From: Salipiger aestuarii
GTDB taxonomy: Bacteria; Pseudomonadota; Alphaproteobacteria; Rhodobacterales; Rhodobacteraceae
Direction: 5' to 3'
Assembly: GCF_003259905.1 (NCBI RefSeq)
Contig: NZ_QLMG01000019.1
Coordinates: forward strand, 1 to 64,000
DNA length: 64,000 bases
Position 1 is the first letter of the stretch; each line of letters begins with the position of its first letter. A program made the translations under genes and the position numbers. This document shows positions 16,478-26,123 of the stretch, in pieces. Below the pieces are notes generated by a model. The model saw only the letters and a list, made by a program, of their open reading frames with translations. It did not search any database and had not been told where the DNA came from.

Positions 16478-17050
16478 CTAGCCCGGCAGGGTGCCGGACA
16501 GCGCGAAGAACTCGCCTTGCGACCAGACCCCGAAGCGGCCATCGTGTTGCACGCCCAGATCCGCGAGCCGGTAAAATGTCTTGCGGTCGATCAGCGCCTC
16601 AAGCCCGCCACGCACCATGACATAGGGCGAGGGTTCGCCGGTCTGCGCATCCTCGGTCACCCGGATCGGGCAATCGCGGCCGGCGGTGCAGGTGTCGCCC
16701 AGATTGGTGGTGAACCGCAGGCTCTGGTCCCGTCCGGCGCCGGTGACATCCAGATCGACCGCGATAAACGGGGCGTCCTCGACTGTGATGATCCATTTTT
16801 CGACCGGGGTGACGAGCACGAAATCTTTACCATCTTTTCTCAGGATCGTCGAAAACAGCCGCACAAGCCTTTCGCGCCGGATCGGGGCGCCTTCGTGCCA
16901 CCAGCTGCCGTCGCGCCGGATGACCATGTCCATCTCACCGCTCAGGGCGGGGGTCCATTGATCGACGGGGGGCAAACCGCGCCCCTTGGTGGCGTTTGCA
17001 GAGGCAACCACATGGGCCAGCCCGGCTGTAACGGAATTTTGTGTCTTCAT
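16478..17050 (-). CDS. DUF1285 family protein
   Basis: At 190 residues it contains the family's signature order: MDMVIRRDGSWWHEGAPIRRERLVRLFSTIL (in part), FVLVTPVEKW, VEDAPFIAVDL and the C-terminal YVMVRGGLEALIDRKTFYRL. The function is unknown; the crystal fold of relatives is a beta barrel-like pair of domains. It is divergent from the MoxR operon, sharing a 69-bp upstream region, so the two could share regulation. It converges with the sulfotransferase gene. Confidence 0.88.
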   Translation of the reverse strand: MKTQNSVTAGLAHVVASANATKGRGLPPVDQWTPALSGEMDMVIRRDGSWWHEGAPIRRERLVRLFSTILRKDGKDFVLVTPVEKWIITVEDAPFIAVDLDVTGAGRDQSLRFTTNLGDTCTAGRDCPIRVTEDAQTGEPSPYVMVRGGLEALIDRKTFYRLADLGVQHDGRFGVWSQGEFFALSGTLPG

Positions 17051-17119
17051 TTCTTTGGTACTTTCTCAACCGCGTAATAGAGTCTGTCTCAACGGGCAGG
17101 AAAAGCAAGGAGTCGCATC

Positions 17120-18121
17120 ATGGCCGAGGATCTGGTCGCCGGGATCGAGGCACTGGAAAACAAGCTGGCCGAAGCCAAGCGTGCGATCAACGCCCGCTTC
17201 ATCGGGCAGGAACGCGTGGTCGAACTGACGCTTGCGGCGCTGCTGTGCGGCGGCCACGGGCTGCTGATCGGCCTGCCGGGCCTGGGCAAGACCCGGCTGG
17301 TGGACACGCTGTCGACTGTCATGGGCCTGCACGGCAACCGCATCCAGTTCACCCCCGATCTGATGCCCGCAGATATTCTGGGATCCGAGGTGCTGGAAAC
17401 CGGCAACGACGGTGGCCGGGCCTTCAAGTTCATCCAGGGCCCGATCTTCTGCCAGCTTCTGATGGCGGATGAAATCAACCGGGCCTCGCCACGCACGCAA
17501 TCGGCGCTGCTTCAGGCGATGCAGGAAAAGGTGGTGACCGTCGCGGGCGAAACCAGGCCGCTTGCCGCGCCGTTCCACGTTCTGGCCACCCAGAACCCGA
17601 TCGAACAGGAAGGCACCTATCCGCTGCCCGAGGCGCAGCTTGACCGCTTTCTGGTGCAGATCGACGTCCAGTATCCGGATCGCAAGACCGAAAAGGACAT
17701 TCTGCTGGCGACCACCGGCACCGAAGACGCGCAGGCCCATCAGGTGTTCGATGCGGACTCGCTGATGGCGGCGCAGACGTTGCTGCGCCGGATGCCGGTC
17801 GGGGATGCGGTGGTCGAGATGATCCTTGATCTGGTGCGCGCCTTCCGGCCCGGCGAACCCGCCGCCTCGCAGCGGGTCAGGGATACCGTGGCATGGGGGC
17901 CGGGGCCGCGCGCCGCGCAGGCGCTGATGCTGACCGTGCGGGCGCGCGCCCTGCTCGAAGGGCGTCTGGCGCCGTCTCCGGCGGATGTCATCAACATGGC
18001 GCGCCCGGTGCTGGTGCACCGGATGGCGCTGACGTTTTCGGCACGCGCGCGGGGCGAAGACCTTGGCGCGCTCATCGACGAGGTCGCGGGCGGCATCCTC
18101 CGCACCGAGGCCGCGGCTTGA
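17120..18121 (+). CDS. MoxR family AAA+ ATPase
   Basis: The 333-residue AAA+ ATPase has Walker A GLPGLGKT at 51-58, Walker B LLMADEINRASPRTQSALL and a sensor-1 VLATQNPIEQEGTYPLPEAQ. This is the MoxR/RavA signature. MoxR proteins work as chaperone-like ATPases with adjacent DUF58 and VWA proteins in envelope or cofactor assembly and stress tolerance. It is the first gene of a four-gene unit; its TGA overlaps the TTG start of the DUF58 gene. Confidence 0.95.
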   Translation: MAEDLVAGIEALENKLAEAKRAINARFIGQERVVELTLAALLCGGHGLLIGLPGLGKTRLVDTLSTVMGLHGNRIQFTPDLMPADILGSEVLETGNDGGRAFKFIQGPIFCQLLMADEINRASPRTQSALLQAMQEKVVTVAGETRPLAAPFHVLATQNPIEQEGTYPLPEAQLDRFLVQIDVQYPDRKTEKDILLATTGTEDAQAHQVFDADSLMAAQTLLRRMPVGDAVVEMILDLVRAFRPGEPAASQRVRDTVAWGPGPRAAQALMLTVRARALLEGRLAPSPADVINMARPVLVHRMALTFSARARGEDLGALIDEVAGGILRTEAAA

Positions 18122-18996
18122 ACGACACCGTCACCTCGCTGCGCCGCGACGCGCAGATCGAAGCCGCGCGTTTTCCCGCGCTTCTGGCGCGGGCCGAACA
18201 GCTGGCGGGCACCGTGCTTCTGGGTGAACACGGGCGTCGCCGCGCGGGCATGGGCGATGATTTCTGGCAGTATCGCCCGCTGCGGTCCGGCGACACGCTG
18301 CGCAGCATCGACTGGCGCCGCTCGGCGCGGGGTGACGAGCAATTCGTGCGCGAACGCGAATGGCAGATCGCGCAATCGGTGCAGATGTGGGTGGATAGCG
18401 GAGCGTCGATGCGGTTTTCCTCATCCAAGGATCTGCCGTACAAGGGCGACCGCGCGCGTTTGATCGCGCTCGCCGTGTCTATCCTGCTGATTCGCGGTGG
18501 CGAGCGCGTGGGTTTCACCGGCTGGTCCCTGCCGCCGCGCAACAGCGATATTCAGGTCCTGCGGCTGGCCGAAGCGCTGTCTCAGGATGCTCCCGAGGAT
18601 TATTCCGCCCCCGAACATCGCGGCATCATTCCGCATTCGCGGGCGCTGTTCGTGTCCGATTTCCTGGGAGACATAGGTACCGTCGAACTGGCGCTGACCA
18701 AGGCGGCCGACCGGGGGGTGCGCGGCGCCCTGCTGCAAGTGCTGGACCCCAGCGAGGAGAGTTTTCCTTTCAAGGGGCGCACGATTTTCGAAAGCATCGG
18801 CGGCGCCCTTGTGCATGAGACGCTCAAGGCAGGGGATCTGCGCGCGCGCTACCTTGACCGGCTCGCTGAACGAAAGGCCCGCCTGGCCGATCTGTCGCGG
18901 CTGACCGGGTGGCAATATCTGTGCCATCATACCGGCGACAGCGCCCAGAGCGCGCTTTTGTGGGTCTGGCGCGCGATGGACGGAGGCCACGGATGA
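18118..18996 (+). CDS. DUF58 domain protein (MoxR operon partner)
   Basis: This 292-residue protein has the DUF58 hallmark YRPLRSGDTLRSIDWRRSAR, preceded by GRRRAGMGDDFWQ, with a VWA-like region after it (QMWVDSGASM). The start is inferred to be TTG at 18118, overlapping the moxR stop (TTGA), because the first in-frame ATG lies inside the conserved domain. DUF58 proteins are found next to MoxR and BatA-type proteins and probably act as the adaptor between ATPase and membrane partner. The stop overlaps the next ATG. Confidence 0.88.
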   Translation: MNDTVTSLRRDAQIEAARFPALLARAEQLAGTVLLGEHGRRRAGMGDDFWQYRPLRSGDTLRSIDWRRSARGDEQFVREREWQIAQSVQMWVDSGASMRFSSSKDLPYKGDRARLIALAVSILLIRGGERVGFTGWSLPPRNSDIQVLRLAEALSQDAPEDYSAPEHRGIIPHSRALFVSDFLGDIGTVELALTKAADRGVRGALLQVLDPSEESFPFKGRTIFESIGGALVHETLKAGDLRARYLDRLAERKARLADLSRLTGWQYLCHHTGDSAQSALLWVWRAMDGGHG

Positions 18997-21770
18997 CCAT
19001 GCTTGGCCCGCTTGGATTTACCGCGCCATGGCTGTTGCTGGGTTTTCTGGCGCTGCCGATCCTGTGGCTGATCCTGCGCGCGGTGCCGCCCGCGCCGATC
19101 CGCCGCCGATTTCCCGGTGTGGCATTGCTGCTGGGGCTGACCGACGACGATCAGGTCACGGACCGCACGCCGTGGTGGCTGCTGCTGATGCGGATGCTGG
19201 CGATGGCCGCGGTGATCCTTGGCCTGGCCGGTCCGGTGCTCAATCCGCGCGGTGGCGGCGCTGAACAGACGGGAAGCGGGCCGCTACTGGTGGTGATGGA
19301 TGCCAGCTGGTCCTCGGCCTCGGACTGGACGCAGCGGCGGCAGGCGCTTGACACCTTGCTGACCCGCGCCGAACGCCAGTCGCGCCCGGTGGCGTTGATG
19401 CGCCTGACCGCGCCCGAACGGGCGGAATTCCAGGCGGCGGGCGTGTTGCGCAGCCGCCTTCAGGGGATACTGCCCGAGCCATGGCAGCCCGACGATGCCG
19501 CCGTCGTGCGTGCCATCGCGGTGCTGCCTGATGGCGATTTCGACAGCTACTGGATGTCCGACGGGCTGGCGCGCGCCAGCCGCGCGCCGCTGCTTGCGGC
19601 GCTTGAGGCGCGCGGAGAGGTCACGGTTTTCGAAAGCCCGCGCGCGCATTACGCCCTGCTGCCCGCGACTTACGCGGATGGCAACGTCTTGCTGACTCTG
19701 CGGCGCCTGCGTCCGGGCCCCGAGGCGGAGCTGTCGGTCGCAGCGCATGGCCTTGATCCTGCCGGAAACCCGGCGGTGCTGGTGCGCGCCCCGGCGCTAT
19801 TCGAACAGGGAGCGAGCGAAACCGAACTGGCGCTGGCGCTTCCCGCCGAACTGCGCGCCCGCATCACCCGGTTCGAAATCGAAGGCGCCCGCAGTGCCGG
19901 GGCCGTGGCGCTGCCCGATGATAGCCTGCGCCGCCGCGAGGTCGCGCTGATGGCCGGCAACGAAAACCGCGAAGGGCTGGAACTGCTCGCTCCGCTGCAC
20001 TTTCTTCACAAGGCGCTGGAGCCGTCCGCCGATCTGCTGGACGGATCGCTCCAAGAGGTGCTGCCGGCCAATCCCGACGTCATCGTGCTTGCCGACGTCG
20101 CAACCCTTGCTCCGGGCGAGGCGCAGGGCGTGCTCGACTGGGTCGAACAGGGCGGCACACTGCTGCGCTTTGCCGGGCCGCGCCTTGCGGCCAGCGATGT
20201 CAGCCGCTCGGAAGAAGACCCGCTTATGCCCGTCCGCCTGCGCGTCGGGGGCCGGAGCGTCGGCGGCGCGATGAGCTGGGGAGAACCCAAATCGCTGGCG
20301 CCCTTCCCCGAAGACAGTCCCTTTGCCGGGCTCGACATCCCCCCGGACGTCACCGTCAGCAGTCAGGTGATGGCGCAGCCGGACCCCACGCTTGCCACCC
20401 GGTCGATTGCCCAGTTGACCGACGGGACGCCGCTGGTCACGCGCAAGCGGGTCGGGCAGGGGCAGGTGGTCCTGTTCCATGTGACGGCGAATGCGGAATG
20501 GTCGTCGCTGCCGCTGTCGGGATTGTTCGTGTCGATGCTGGAACGACTCGCGGTGTCCTCCATGCCCGCCGCCCCGACGCCAGAGGATCTGGCGGGCACG
20601 ATCTGGCAGCCAATCCGCGTGCTTGATGCCTTCGGTCGGGTCGCCGACGCGGGCATCCTGCCCGGTGTCGCGGGCGAGGCAGTGATGGGCGATTCGCTCG
20701 GGCCCGACCTTCGCCCCGGCCTTTATCAGGGCGAAGACCGCAGCCTTGCGCGCAACGTGGCCGGCCCCGACATGGCGTTCGACCCCGCTGCATGGCCCGA
20801 CCGGATCGCTGTCGAAGGGCTGTCGCGCCCCCAGGAAACCCCGCTTGCCGGGTGGGTCCTCGGGCTGGCGGTGCTGTTGCTGATGGCCGATGTGATCGCT
20901 TCGCTGGCGCTGTCGGGGCGGCTGACCGGCGCGCGTGCCGCCCGCGCGGCTGTCGTCGGGATCGCGCTGTTGCTCGCCGTCCCGCAGGCGCGGGCGCAGG
21001 AACCCGGCCTTACCGACGATGCCGCGATTCTGGCCGCATCCGAGGTGACGCTGGCCCATGTCATCACCGGCGACGCGCAGATCGACGACATGGCGTTGGC
21101 GGGCCTGCGCGGGCTGTCGGACGTGCTGTTCTTCCGCACCTCGGTTGAACCCGCAGACCCGATGGGCGTGGATCTGGAAACCGATGAGCTGGCGTTCTTT
21201 CCGTTGATCTACTGGCCGGTGACGGCGACGCAGCCCGCTCCTTCGGCCGCGGCCTACGCCAAGCTGAACGACTACCTGCGCTCTGGCGGGATGATCCTGT
21301 TCGACACCCGCGATGCGGATGTCGCAAGCTTTGGCGCCGCCAGCCCCGAAGGGCGCAAGCTGCAGGCGCTGGCGGCGCCGCTCGATATCCCTCCGCTGGA
21401 ACCGATTCCGCAGGACCATGTGCTGACCCGGACCTTTTACCTGCTTCAGGATTTTCCCGGACGTTACGCCGGCCGCGACGTCTGGGTCGAGGCCGCCGCG
21501 CCCGATGCCGAGATGATCGAGGGCATGCCGTTTCGCAACCTCAATGACAACGTGACCCCCGTGGTGATCGGCGGTAATGACTGGGCCGCCGCCTGGGCCA
21601 CCGGCGCGCGCGGCACACCGCTGGTGCGCATGGGCTCGGGCTTTGCCGGCGAAAGGCAGCGCGAGATCGCGTATCGCTTTGGGGTAAATCTTGTGATGTA
21701 TGTCCTGACCGGCAACTACAAGTCGGACCAGGTTCATGTACCAGCACTTCTGGACAGGCTTGGCCAATGA
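18993..21770 (+). CDS. BatA-like N-terminal membrane protein with C-terminal DUF4159 domain
   Basis: This is a large 925-residue envelope protein. Residues 1-90 hold two membrane segments of the aerotolerance-regulator (BatA) N-terminal domain (LGFTAPWLLLGFLALPI and a second near 60-80). A VWA-like region follows (LLVVMDASWSS), a glutamine-amidotransferase-like region in the middle, a further membrane segment near residue 640-660, and a DUF4159 domain at the end (LNDYLRSGGMILFDTRD, NDNVTPVVIGGNDWAAAWA). The first VWA motif reads DASWSS, lacking the usual DxSxS. The start at 18993 overlaps the DUF58 stop. Confidence 0.87.
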   Translation: MTMLGPLGFTAPWLLLGFLALPILWLILRAVPPAPIRRRFPGVALLLGLTDDDQVTDRTPWWLLLMRMLAMAAVILGLAGPVLNPRGGGAEQTGSGPLLVVMDASWSSASDWTQRRQALDTLLTRAERQSRPVALMRLTAPERAEFQAAGVLRSRLQGILPEPWQPDDAAVVRAIAVLPDGDFDSYWMSDGLARASRAPLLAALEARGEVTVFESPRAHYALLPATYADGNVLLTLRRLRPGPEAELSVAAHGLDPAGNPAVLVRAPALFEQGASETELALALPAELRARITRFEIEGARSAGAVALPDDSLRRREVALMAGNENREGLELLAPLHFLHKALEPSADLLDGSLQEVLPANPDVIVLADVATLAPGEAQGVLDWVEQGGTLLRFAGPRLAASDVSRSEEDPLMPVRLRVGGRSVGGAMSWGEPKSLAPFPEDSPFAGLDIPPDVTVSSQVMAQPDPTLATRSIAQLTDGTPLVTRKRVGQGQVVLFHVTANAEWSSLPLSGLFVSMLERLAVSSMPAAPTPEDLAGTIWQPIRVLDAFGRVADAGILPGVAGEAVMGDSLGPDLRPGLYQGEDRSLARNVAGPDMAFDPAAWPDRIAVEGLSRPQETPLAGWVLGLAVLLLMADVIASLALSGRLTGARAARAAVVGIALLLAVPQARAQEPGLTDDAAILAASEVTLAHVITGDAQIDDMALAGLRGLSDVLFFRTSVEPADPMGVDLETDELAFFPLIYWPVTATQPAPSAAAYAKLNDYLRSGGMILFDTRDADVASFGAASPEGRKLQALAAPLDIPPLEPIPQDHVLTRTFYLLQDFPGRYAGRDVWVEAAAPDAEMIEGMPFRNLNDNVTPVVIGGNDWAAAWATGARGTPLVRMGSGFAGERQREIAYRFGVNLVMYVLTGNYKSDQVHVPALLDRLGQ

Positions 21771-23806
21771 CCGGACAACTCGTTTTCGACCCGCTTCTGC
21801 CCTGGCCCGCGATCGCTGCGCTGGGGCTGCTGGCCGCGCTGGGCGTGGCGCTTGCGCTCTGGCGGGGCTTGCGCGGCTGGCCGCTGCGCTTTTTCGCCGC
21901 GTTCGTTCTGGTGGCCGCGCTGGCGCAGCCGTCGTTTCAGGAAGAAGATCGCGCGCCCCTTTCGGACATCGTGCTGATGGTGGTCGATCAAAGCGCCTCG
22001 CAACGACTCGCCGACCGCCTATCGGTGACCGAAGACGCCGCGGAAACGCTGCAAGCCCGGCTGGAGGCGCGCCCCGGCACCGAGGTTCGTCGGATCGAGG
22101 TCGGCGACGGCAGCGGCGATTCCGGCACTCAGCTGATGACCGCGCTGTCCTCGGCCCTGGCCGAAGAGCCGCGCGGGCGCATCGCCGGGGTGTTCCTGCT
22201 GTCCGATGGCCGTCTGCACGATCTGGAACGGGCGCCGACGCTGCCCGCGCCGATGCAACTGCTGCTGACCGGACACGAAGACGATTGGGACCGGCGGCTT
22301 GTGGTGCGCAACGCCCCCGCCTTTGCCATCCTGGGCGAACCGGTCACGCTGAGCCTGCGCATCGAAGACGACGGCGCCGCGCCGGGCGCGACCCAGGTGC
22401 CGCTGAACATCGAAGTCGGTGGCGGGGAGCCGCAGGGCTTTACCGTGCCGGTGGGCGAGGATGTCGAGCTGCCGATCGAGCTGCCCCACGGCGGGCTGAA
22501 CGTGATCCGGTTCTCGACCCCCCCTGCGGACGGCGAGCTGACCGACCGCAACAACGCGGCGCTTGTTCAGATCAACGGCGTGCGCGACCGCCTGCGCGTG
22601 CTGCTTGTCTCGGGCGAGCCGCACGCGGGCGGGCGCACCTGGCGCAACCTGCTGAAATCGGACAGTTCGGTCGATCTTGTGCATTTCACCATTCTGCGCC
22701 CGCCCGAAAAACAGGACGGGGTGCCGGTGACGGAACTGTCGCTGATCGCCTTTCCCACGCGCGAGCTGTTTCTGGAAAAGATCGACGATTTCGACCTGAT
22801 CATTTTCGATCGCTACAAGCGGCGCGGCATCCTGCCGTCGATCTATCTGGATAACGTGCGCAACTACGTCGAAAACGGCGGCGCGGTGCTGGTCGCTGCC
22901 GGGCCGGATTTCGCCAGCGCCGATTCGATCTATCGCTCGCCGCTGGCGGACATCATGCCCGCCGAACCGACCGCGCGGGTGATCGACGAAGGCTATCGCC
23001 CCGCCGTGACCGAACTGGGCGAACGCCACCCGGTGACGGCCGGACTTGACGGGGCCGACAGCTGGGGTCGCTGGCTGCGCCAGATCGAAGTCGATCCGCT
23101 GGAGGGCGAGGTGGTGATGTCGGGTGCAGAGGACAGGCCACTGCTGATTCTCGACCGGGTGGGCGAGGGGCGCGTGGCGCTGCTTGCGTCGGACCAGGCG
23201 TGGCTCTGGTCGCGCGGTTTCGAAGGCGGTGGCCCGCAGCTCGAACTGCTGCGCCGTCTGGCGCACTGGATGATGAAGGAACCCGAGCTGGAAGAAGAGG
23301 CGCTTTGGGCCGAGGCAACCGGCCAGTCCATGCGCATCATCCGACGGACGCTGGACGAACGGGTGGGGGCCGTCACGATCACGCGCCCGGATGGCGAAAC
23401 CGAGGATGTCACACTGACGGAAATCTCTCCGGGGCGGTTCGAGGCGATTTACGAGGGCCCCGAGATCGGTCTTTATCGCCTCAGCGAGGGCGCGCAGGAC
23501 GCGGTGATCGGTCTTGGTCCGGCGGCGCCGAAGGAATTCGAGCAGACCATCGCGAGCGGTACGGCGCTGAAACCGGCCATTGCTGCCATGCGCGGCGGGG
23601 TTCTGCGGCTTCAGGAGGGCGTGCCCAGCATTCGTGCGGTGGCAGCGGGCCGTCCGGCCGCCGGACGCGGCTGGATCGGGATCACCCCGCGCGAGGCATA
23701 CCAGACGATGGACGTGCGCCAGATCCCGCTGCTTCCGGCGTGGCTGACGCTGTTGCTGGCGTCGGCCTTCATCATCGGGGCCTGGCTGCGCGAGGGACGG
23801 CGATAG
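21767..23806 (+). CDS. Membrane protein with VWA/amidotransferase-like fold, last gene of the MoxR operon
   Basis: The 679-residue protein has two N-terminal helices (about 12-30 and 38-55), a VWA-like strand IVLMVVDQSASQ (a DxSxS-like metal site), a middle class-I-amidotransferase-like region (LLVSGEPHAGGR, FDLIIFDRYKRRG, GAVLVAAGPDF) and a C-terminal membrane helix (~655-672) followed by REGRR. Most of the polypeptide is expected in the periplasm. The gene overlaps the preceding one by 4 bp. It is similar in plan to that protein, and the two probably assemble as a membrane complex served by MoxR. The biochemical role is unknown. Confidence 0.8.
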   Translation: MTGQLVFDPLLPWPAIAALGLLAALGVALALWRGLRGWPLRFFAAFVLVAALAQPSFQEEDRAPLSDIVLMVVDQSASQRLADRLSVTEDAAETLQARLEARPGTEVRRIEVGDGSGDSGTQLMTALSSALAEEPRGRIAGVFLLSDGRLHDLERAPTLPAPMQLLLTGHEDDWDRRLVVRNAPAFAILGEPVTLSLRIEDDGAAPGATQVPLNIEVGGGEPQGFTVPVGEDVELPIELPHGGLNVIRFSTPPADGELTDRNNAALVQINGVRDRLRVLLVSGEPHAGGRTWRNLLKSDSSVDLVHFTILRPPEKQDGVPVTELSLIAFPTRELFLEKIDDFDLIIFDRYKRRGILPSIYLDNVRNYVENGGAVLVAAGPDFASADSIYRSPLADIMPAEPTARVIDEGYRPAVTELGERHPVTAGLDGADSWGRWLRQIEVDPLEGEVVMSGAEDRPLLILDRVGEGRVALLASDQAWLWSRGFEGGGPQLELLRRLAHWMMKEPELEEEALWAEATGQSMRIIRRTLDERVGAVTITRPDGETEDVTLTEISPGRFEAIYEGPEIGLYRLSEGAQDAVIGLGPAAPKEFEQTIASGTALKPAIAAMRGGVLRLQEGVPSIRAVAAGRPAAGRGWIGITPREAYQTMDVRQIPLLPAWLTLLLASAFIIGAWLREGRR

Positions 23807-23820
23807 CGCAGGCAGGACAA

Positions 23821-24672
23821 TCAGGGCCGGCGAATCCGGGCGTGGCGCGTCACCGGCCCGTCGCCTTGAGCGTCGATGCGGGCAACCGCTTCGGCCAGGC
23901 CCTCGACAGCGACGGCCATGTGAAAGGCGTTGGCGTGCAGGATTTCATCCGGCCCGCTGACCAGCGCGACATGGCCCTTCCAGAACAGCAGGTCGCCACG
24001 TTCAGGGGCGCTGTGGGCAGGCAGGGTCGCGCCGAGCGCCGCCTCTTGCAGGTCGCTGTCACCAGGGCAGGGAATGCCGCAAGCCGCCAGCGCGGCCTGC
24101 ACCAACCCGGAACAGTCGATGCCGAATCCGCTGTTTCCGCCCCAAAGATAGGGCGTACCAAGGTACATCGCCGCCACCGCGACCGGGTCCGCACGAAGCT
24201 CCGTCGTCAGATGGACGGTCGGAACCCAGCCAATTTCGGTTTCGCAGAACCGCCCCTGGATATGCCCGGTCGCGACAACGCGAGACAGGTGTGACAGCGC
24301 GCACCGTTCGGGGGTTTTCATATCGGGGACAGTATAGGCATGGGTCTGTCGCACACCGACACGATGGGACGGCGTGCCGCGTTGCGTTGCGCGGGCGAGC
24401 GATCCGGCGGGGAGCCACCCAGCGTATCCCATCTGGGGCGCGTAGCCGAACAGCGCGCCGTCGCGGACTTCGAGCAGGTCGAAAGCATCGCCGTAGCGCA
24501 GTTGCCGTTCGCGCCTGCCGCCAGCGGTGGCCAGCAGATCGACCACCGGGGTCGCGACATAGGATGGCTGCGGATCAACCGGCCGCAGGTCGGGGAACGC
24601 CTGCGCCTGCGCGCGCGCGACCACCCGGTCGTTGGCGGGCTGCTGGCGAGGGTCTGCCGCGGGCACGGTCAC
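23821..24672 (-). CDS. NlpC/P60 (C40) family cell-wall peptidase
   Basis: This 283-residue protein has bacterial SH3-like segments in its N-terminal half (RQLRYGDAFDLLEVRDG, GYAGWLPAGSL). The C-terminal NlpC/P60 domain contains the catalytic Cys in GFGIDCSGLVQAAL and the His in KGHVALVSG. It should cleave peptide stems of peptidoglycan or recycled fragments. The start is inferred to be GTG at 24672, overlapping the aminopeptidase stop (GTGA); the region upstream of it in this frame is antisense-like. No signal peptide is visible, so it may act in the cytoplasm on recycled muropeptides, like some relatives. Confidence 0.87.
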   Translation of the reverse strand: MTVPAADPRQQPANDRVVARAQAQAFPDLRPVDPQPSYVATPVVDLLATAGGRRERQLRYGDAFDLLEVRDGALFGYAPQMGYAGWLPAGSLARATQRGTPSHRVGVRQTHAYTVPDMKTPERCALSHLSRVVATGHIQGRFCETEIGWVPTVHLTTELRADPVAVAAMYLGTPYLWGGNSGFGIDCSGLVQAALAACGIPCPGDSDLQEAALGATLPAHSAPERGDLLFWKGHVALVSGPDEILHANAFHMAVAVEGLAEAVARIDAQGDGPVTRHARIRRP

Positions 24673-26051
24673 AGGTCCAGCAATGCGGGCAGCGCCGCAA
24701 GGATCGCGCGCGGCCCTTGCCCGGCGCCGCCCTTGGGCCGCGCGGGCGCCGGCGTCGGGTTCCAACCGTAGATGTCGAAATGCACATAGCGGGGCGTTGC
24801 GGTGACGAAGCGCCGCAGGAACAGCGCGGCGGTGATCGACCCGGCCATGCCGCCGGACGGCGCGTTGTCAAGGTCGGCGATGCCCGGTTCGAGCCTTGCC
24901 TCGTAGGGGTCCCAGAACGGCATGCGCCACAGCGGGTCCGCTGCGTCGCTCCCCGCGGCTATAAGCGCCGATGCGATGCGGTCGTCGTCGCAGTAGAACG
25001 GCGCAAGATCCGGGCCGACCGCAACCCGCGCGGCGCCGGTCAGCGTTGCCATAGAGACGATCAGGTCGGGCTGTTCCTCGTCCGCCAGCGCCAGCGCGTC
25101 GGCCAGGACCAGCCGGCCTTCGGCGTCGGTGTTGTTGATCTCGACCGTCAGGCCCTTGCGCGAGGTCAGGATGTCCTGCGGGCGGAACGCATCGCCCGCG
25201 ACGGAATTTTCCACCGCGGGGATCAGCACCCGCAGCTGCAGCGGCAAATCCAGCGCCATGATCGCCTGCGCAAGGCCCAGAACGTTTGCCGCGCCGCCCA
25301 TGTCCTTTTTCATCAGCCCCATCGAGCTTCCAGGCTTGAGGTTCAGCCCGCCGGTGTCGAAACACACCCCCTTTCCGACCAGCGTCAGCCGCGGGCCCGC
25401 CGTGCCCCAGCGCAGGTCGATCAACCGGGGTGCGCGGGGGCTGGCGCGCCCCACCGCATGGATCATCGGAAAGCCGTCGCGCAGGGTGTCGCCGCCCGTG
25501 ACTTCGGTGACGGCGCCGAAACGGTCGGCCAGCGCGCGCGCGGCGGATTCAAGCTCTGCCGGCCCCATGTCAGAGGCGGGCGTGTTCACGAGATCGCGGG
25601 TCAGGGCCTCGGCCTCGGCCAGCGTCTCGATCCGGGGGGCATCGACGGCGCCGGGGGCGACCAGCCGGGCGGAATCGCGCGCCGCCCCGGCGTAGCGCGT
25701 GAACGTATAGGACGACAGCAGCCAGCCCAGCGATTCCTCTGCGGCCTTTTCCGGGGGCAGGCCGGACGCGACGCGATAGATCGCGGCAGGCAACGCGGCC
25801 GCCGCTGTTGCAAGGGCAAAGCGCAGCCGCTGACGGGTCTTGGCGCTGCCGTAGCCCGCCAGCGCGCCAACCGGACGCCCGTCCCTGCCGGGCAGCAACA
25901 GCGTTTCGCCAAGGGCACCGGAAAACCCGCTGGCACCGATCCAGGCGCGGGTCGGGTCGTCCTGCGTGGTCAGCCAGCCCGACAGCGCATCCTGTTCGAT
26001 GACATGAAGCGGCAGGGCATCGTCCGACGGGGCGGCGAAACGAAAGGGCAT
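24669..26051 (-). CDS. M17 leucyl aminopeptidase family protein
   Basis: The 460-residue protein carries the M17 signatures: GKGVCFDTGGLNLKPGSSM with the catalytic Lys and metal Asp, MKKDMGGAA, and NTDAEGRLVLADAL with the catalytic Arg and Glu/Asp ligands. The N-terminal ~150 residues are divergent and shorter than in PepA, as in the PepB-like group. It is translationally coupled to the NlpC/P60 gene by a 4-bp overlap, a pairing that suggests both take part in degrading wall or dietary peptides. The start MPFRFAAP at 26051 is the first plausible one. Confidence 0.92.
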   Translation of the reverse strand: MPFRFAAPSDDALPLHVIEQDALSGWLTTQDDPTRAWIGASGFSGALGETLLLPGRDGRPVGALAGYGSAKTRQRLRFALATAAAALPAAIYRVASGLPPEKAAEESLGWLLSSYTFTRYAGAARDSARLVAPGAVDAPRIETLAEAEALTRDLVNTPASDMGPAELESAARALADRFGAVTEVTGGDTLRDGFPMIHAVGRASPRAPRLIDLRWGTAGPRLTLVGKGVCFDTGGLNLKPGSSMGLMKKDMGGAANVLGLAQAIMALDLPLQLRVLIPAVENSVAGDAFRPQDILTSRKGLTVEINNTDAEGRLVLADALALADEEQPDLIVSMATLTGAARVAVGPDLAPFYCDDDRIASALIAAGSDAADPLWRMPFWDPYEARLEPGIADLDNAPSGGMAGSITAALFLRRFVTATPRYVHFDIYGWNPTPAPARPKGGAGQGPRAILAALPALLDL

Positions 26052-26123
26052 GGCAAGGGTCCTTGGCAGGGATAATATCCGCGCCAGCCTAGCGCCCCGC
26101 ACGGCGCCCGCAAGGGGCCTGCG

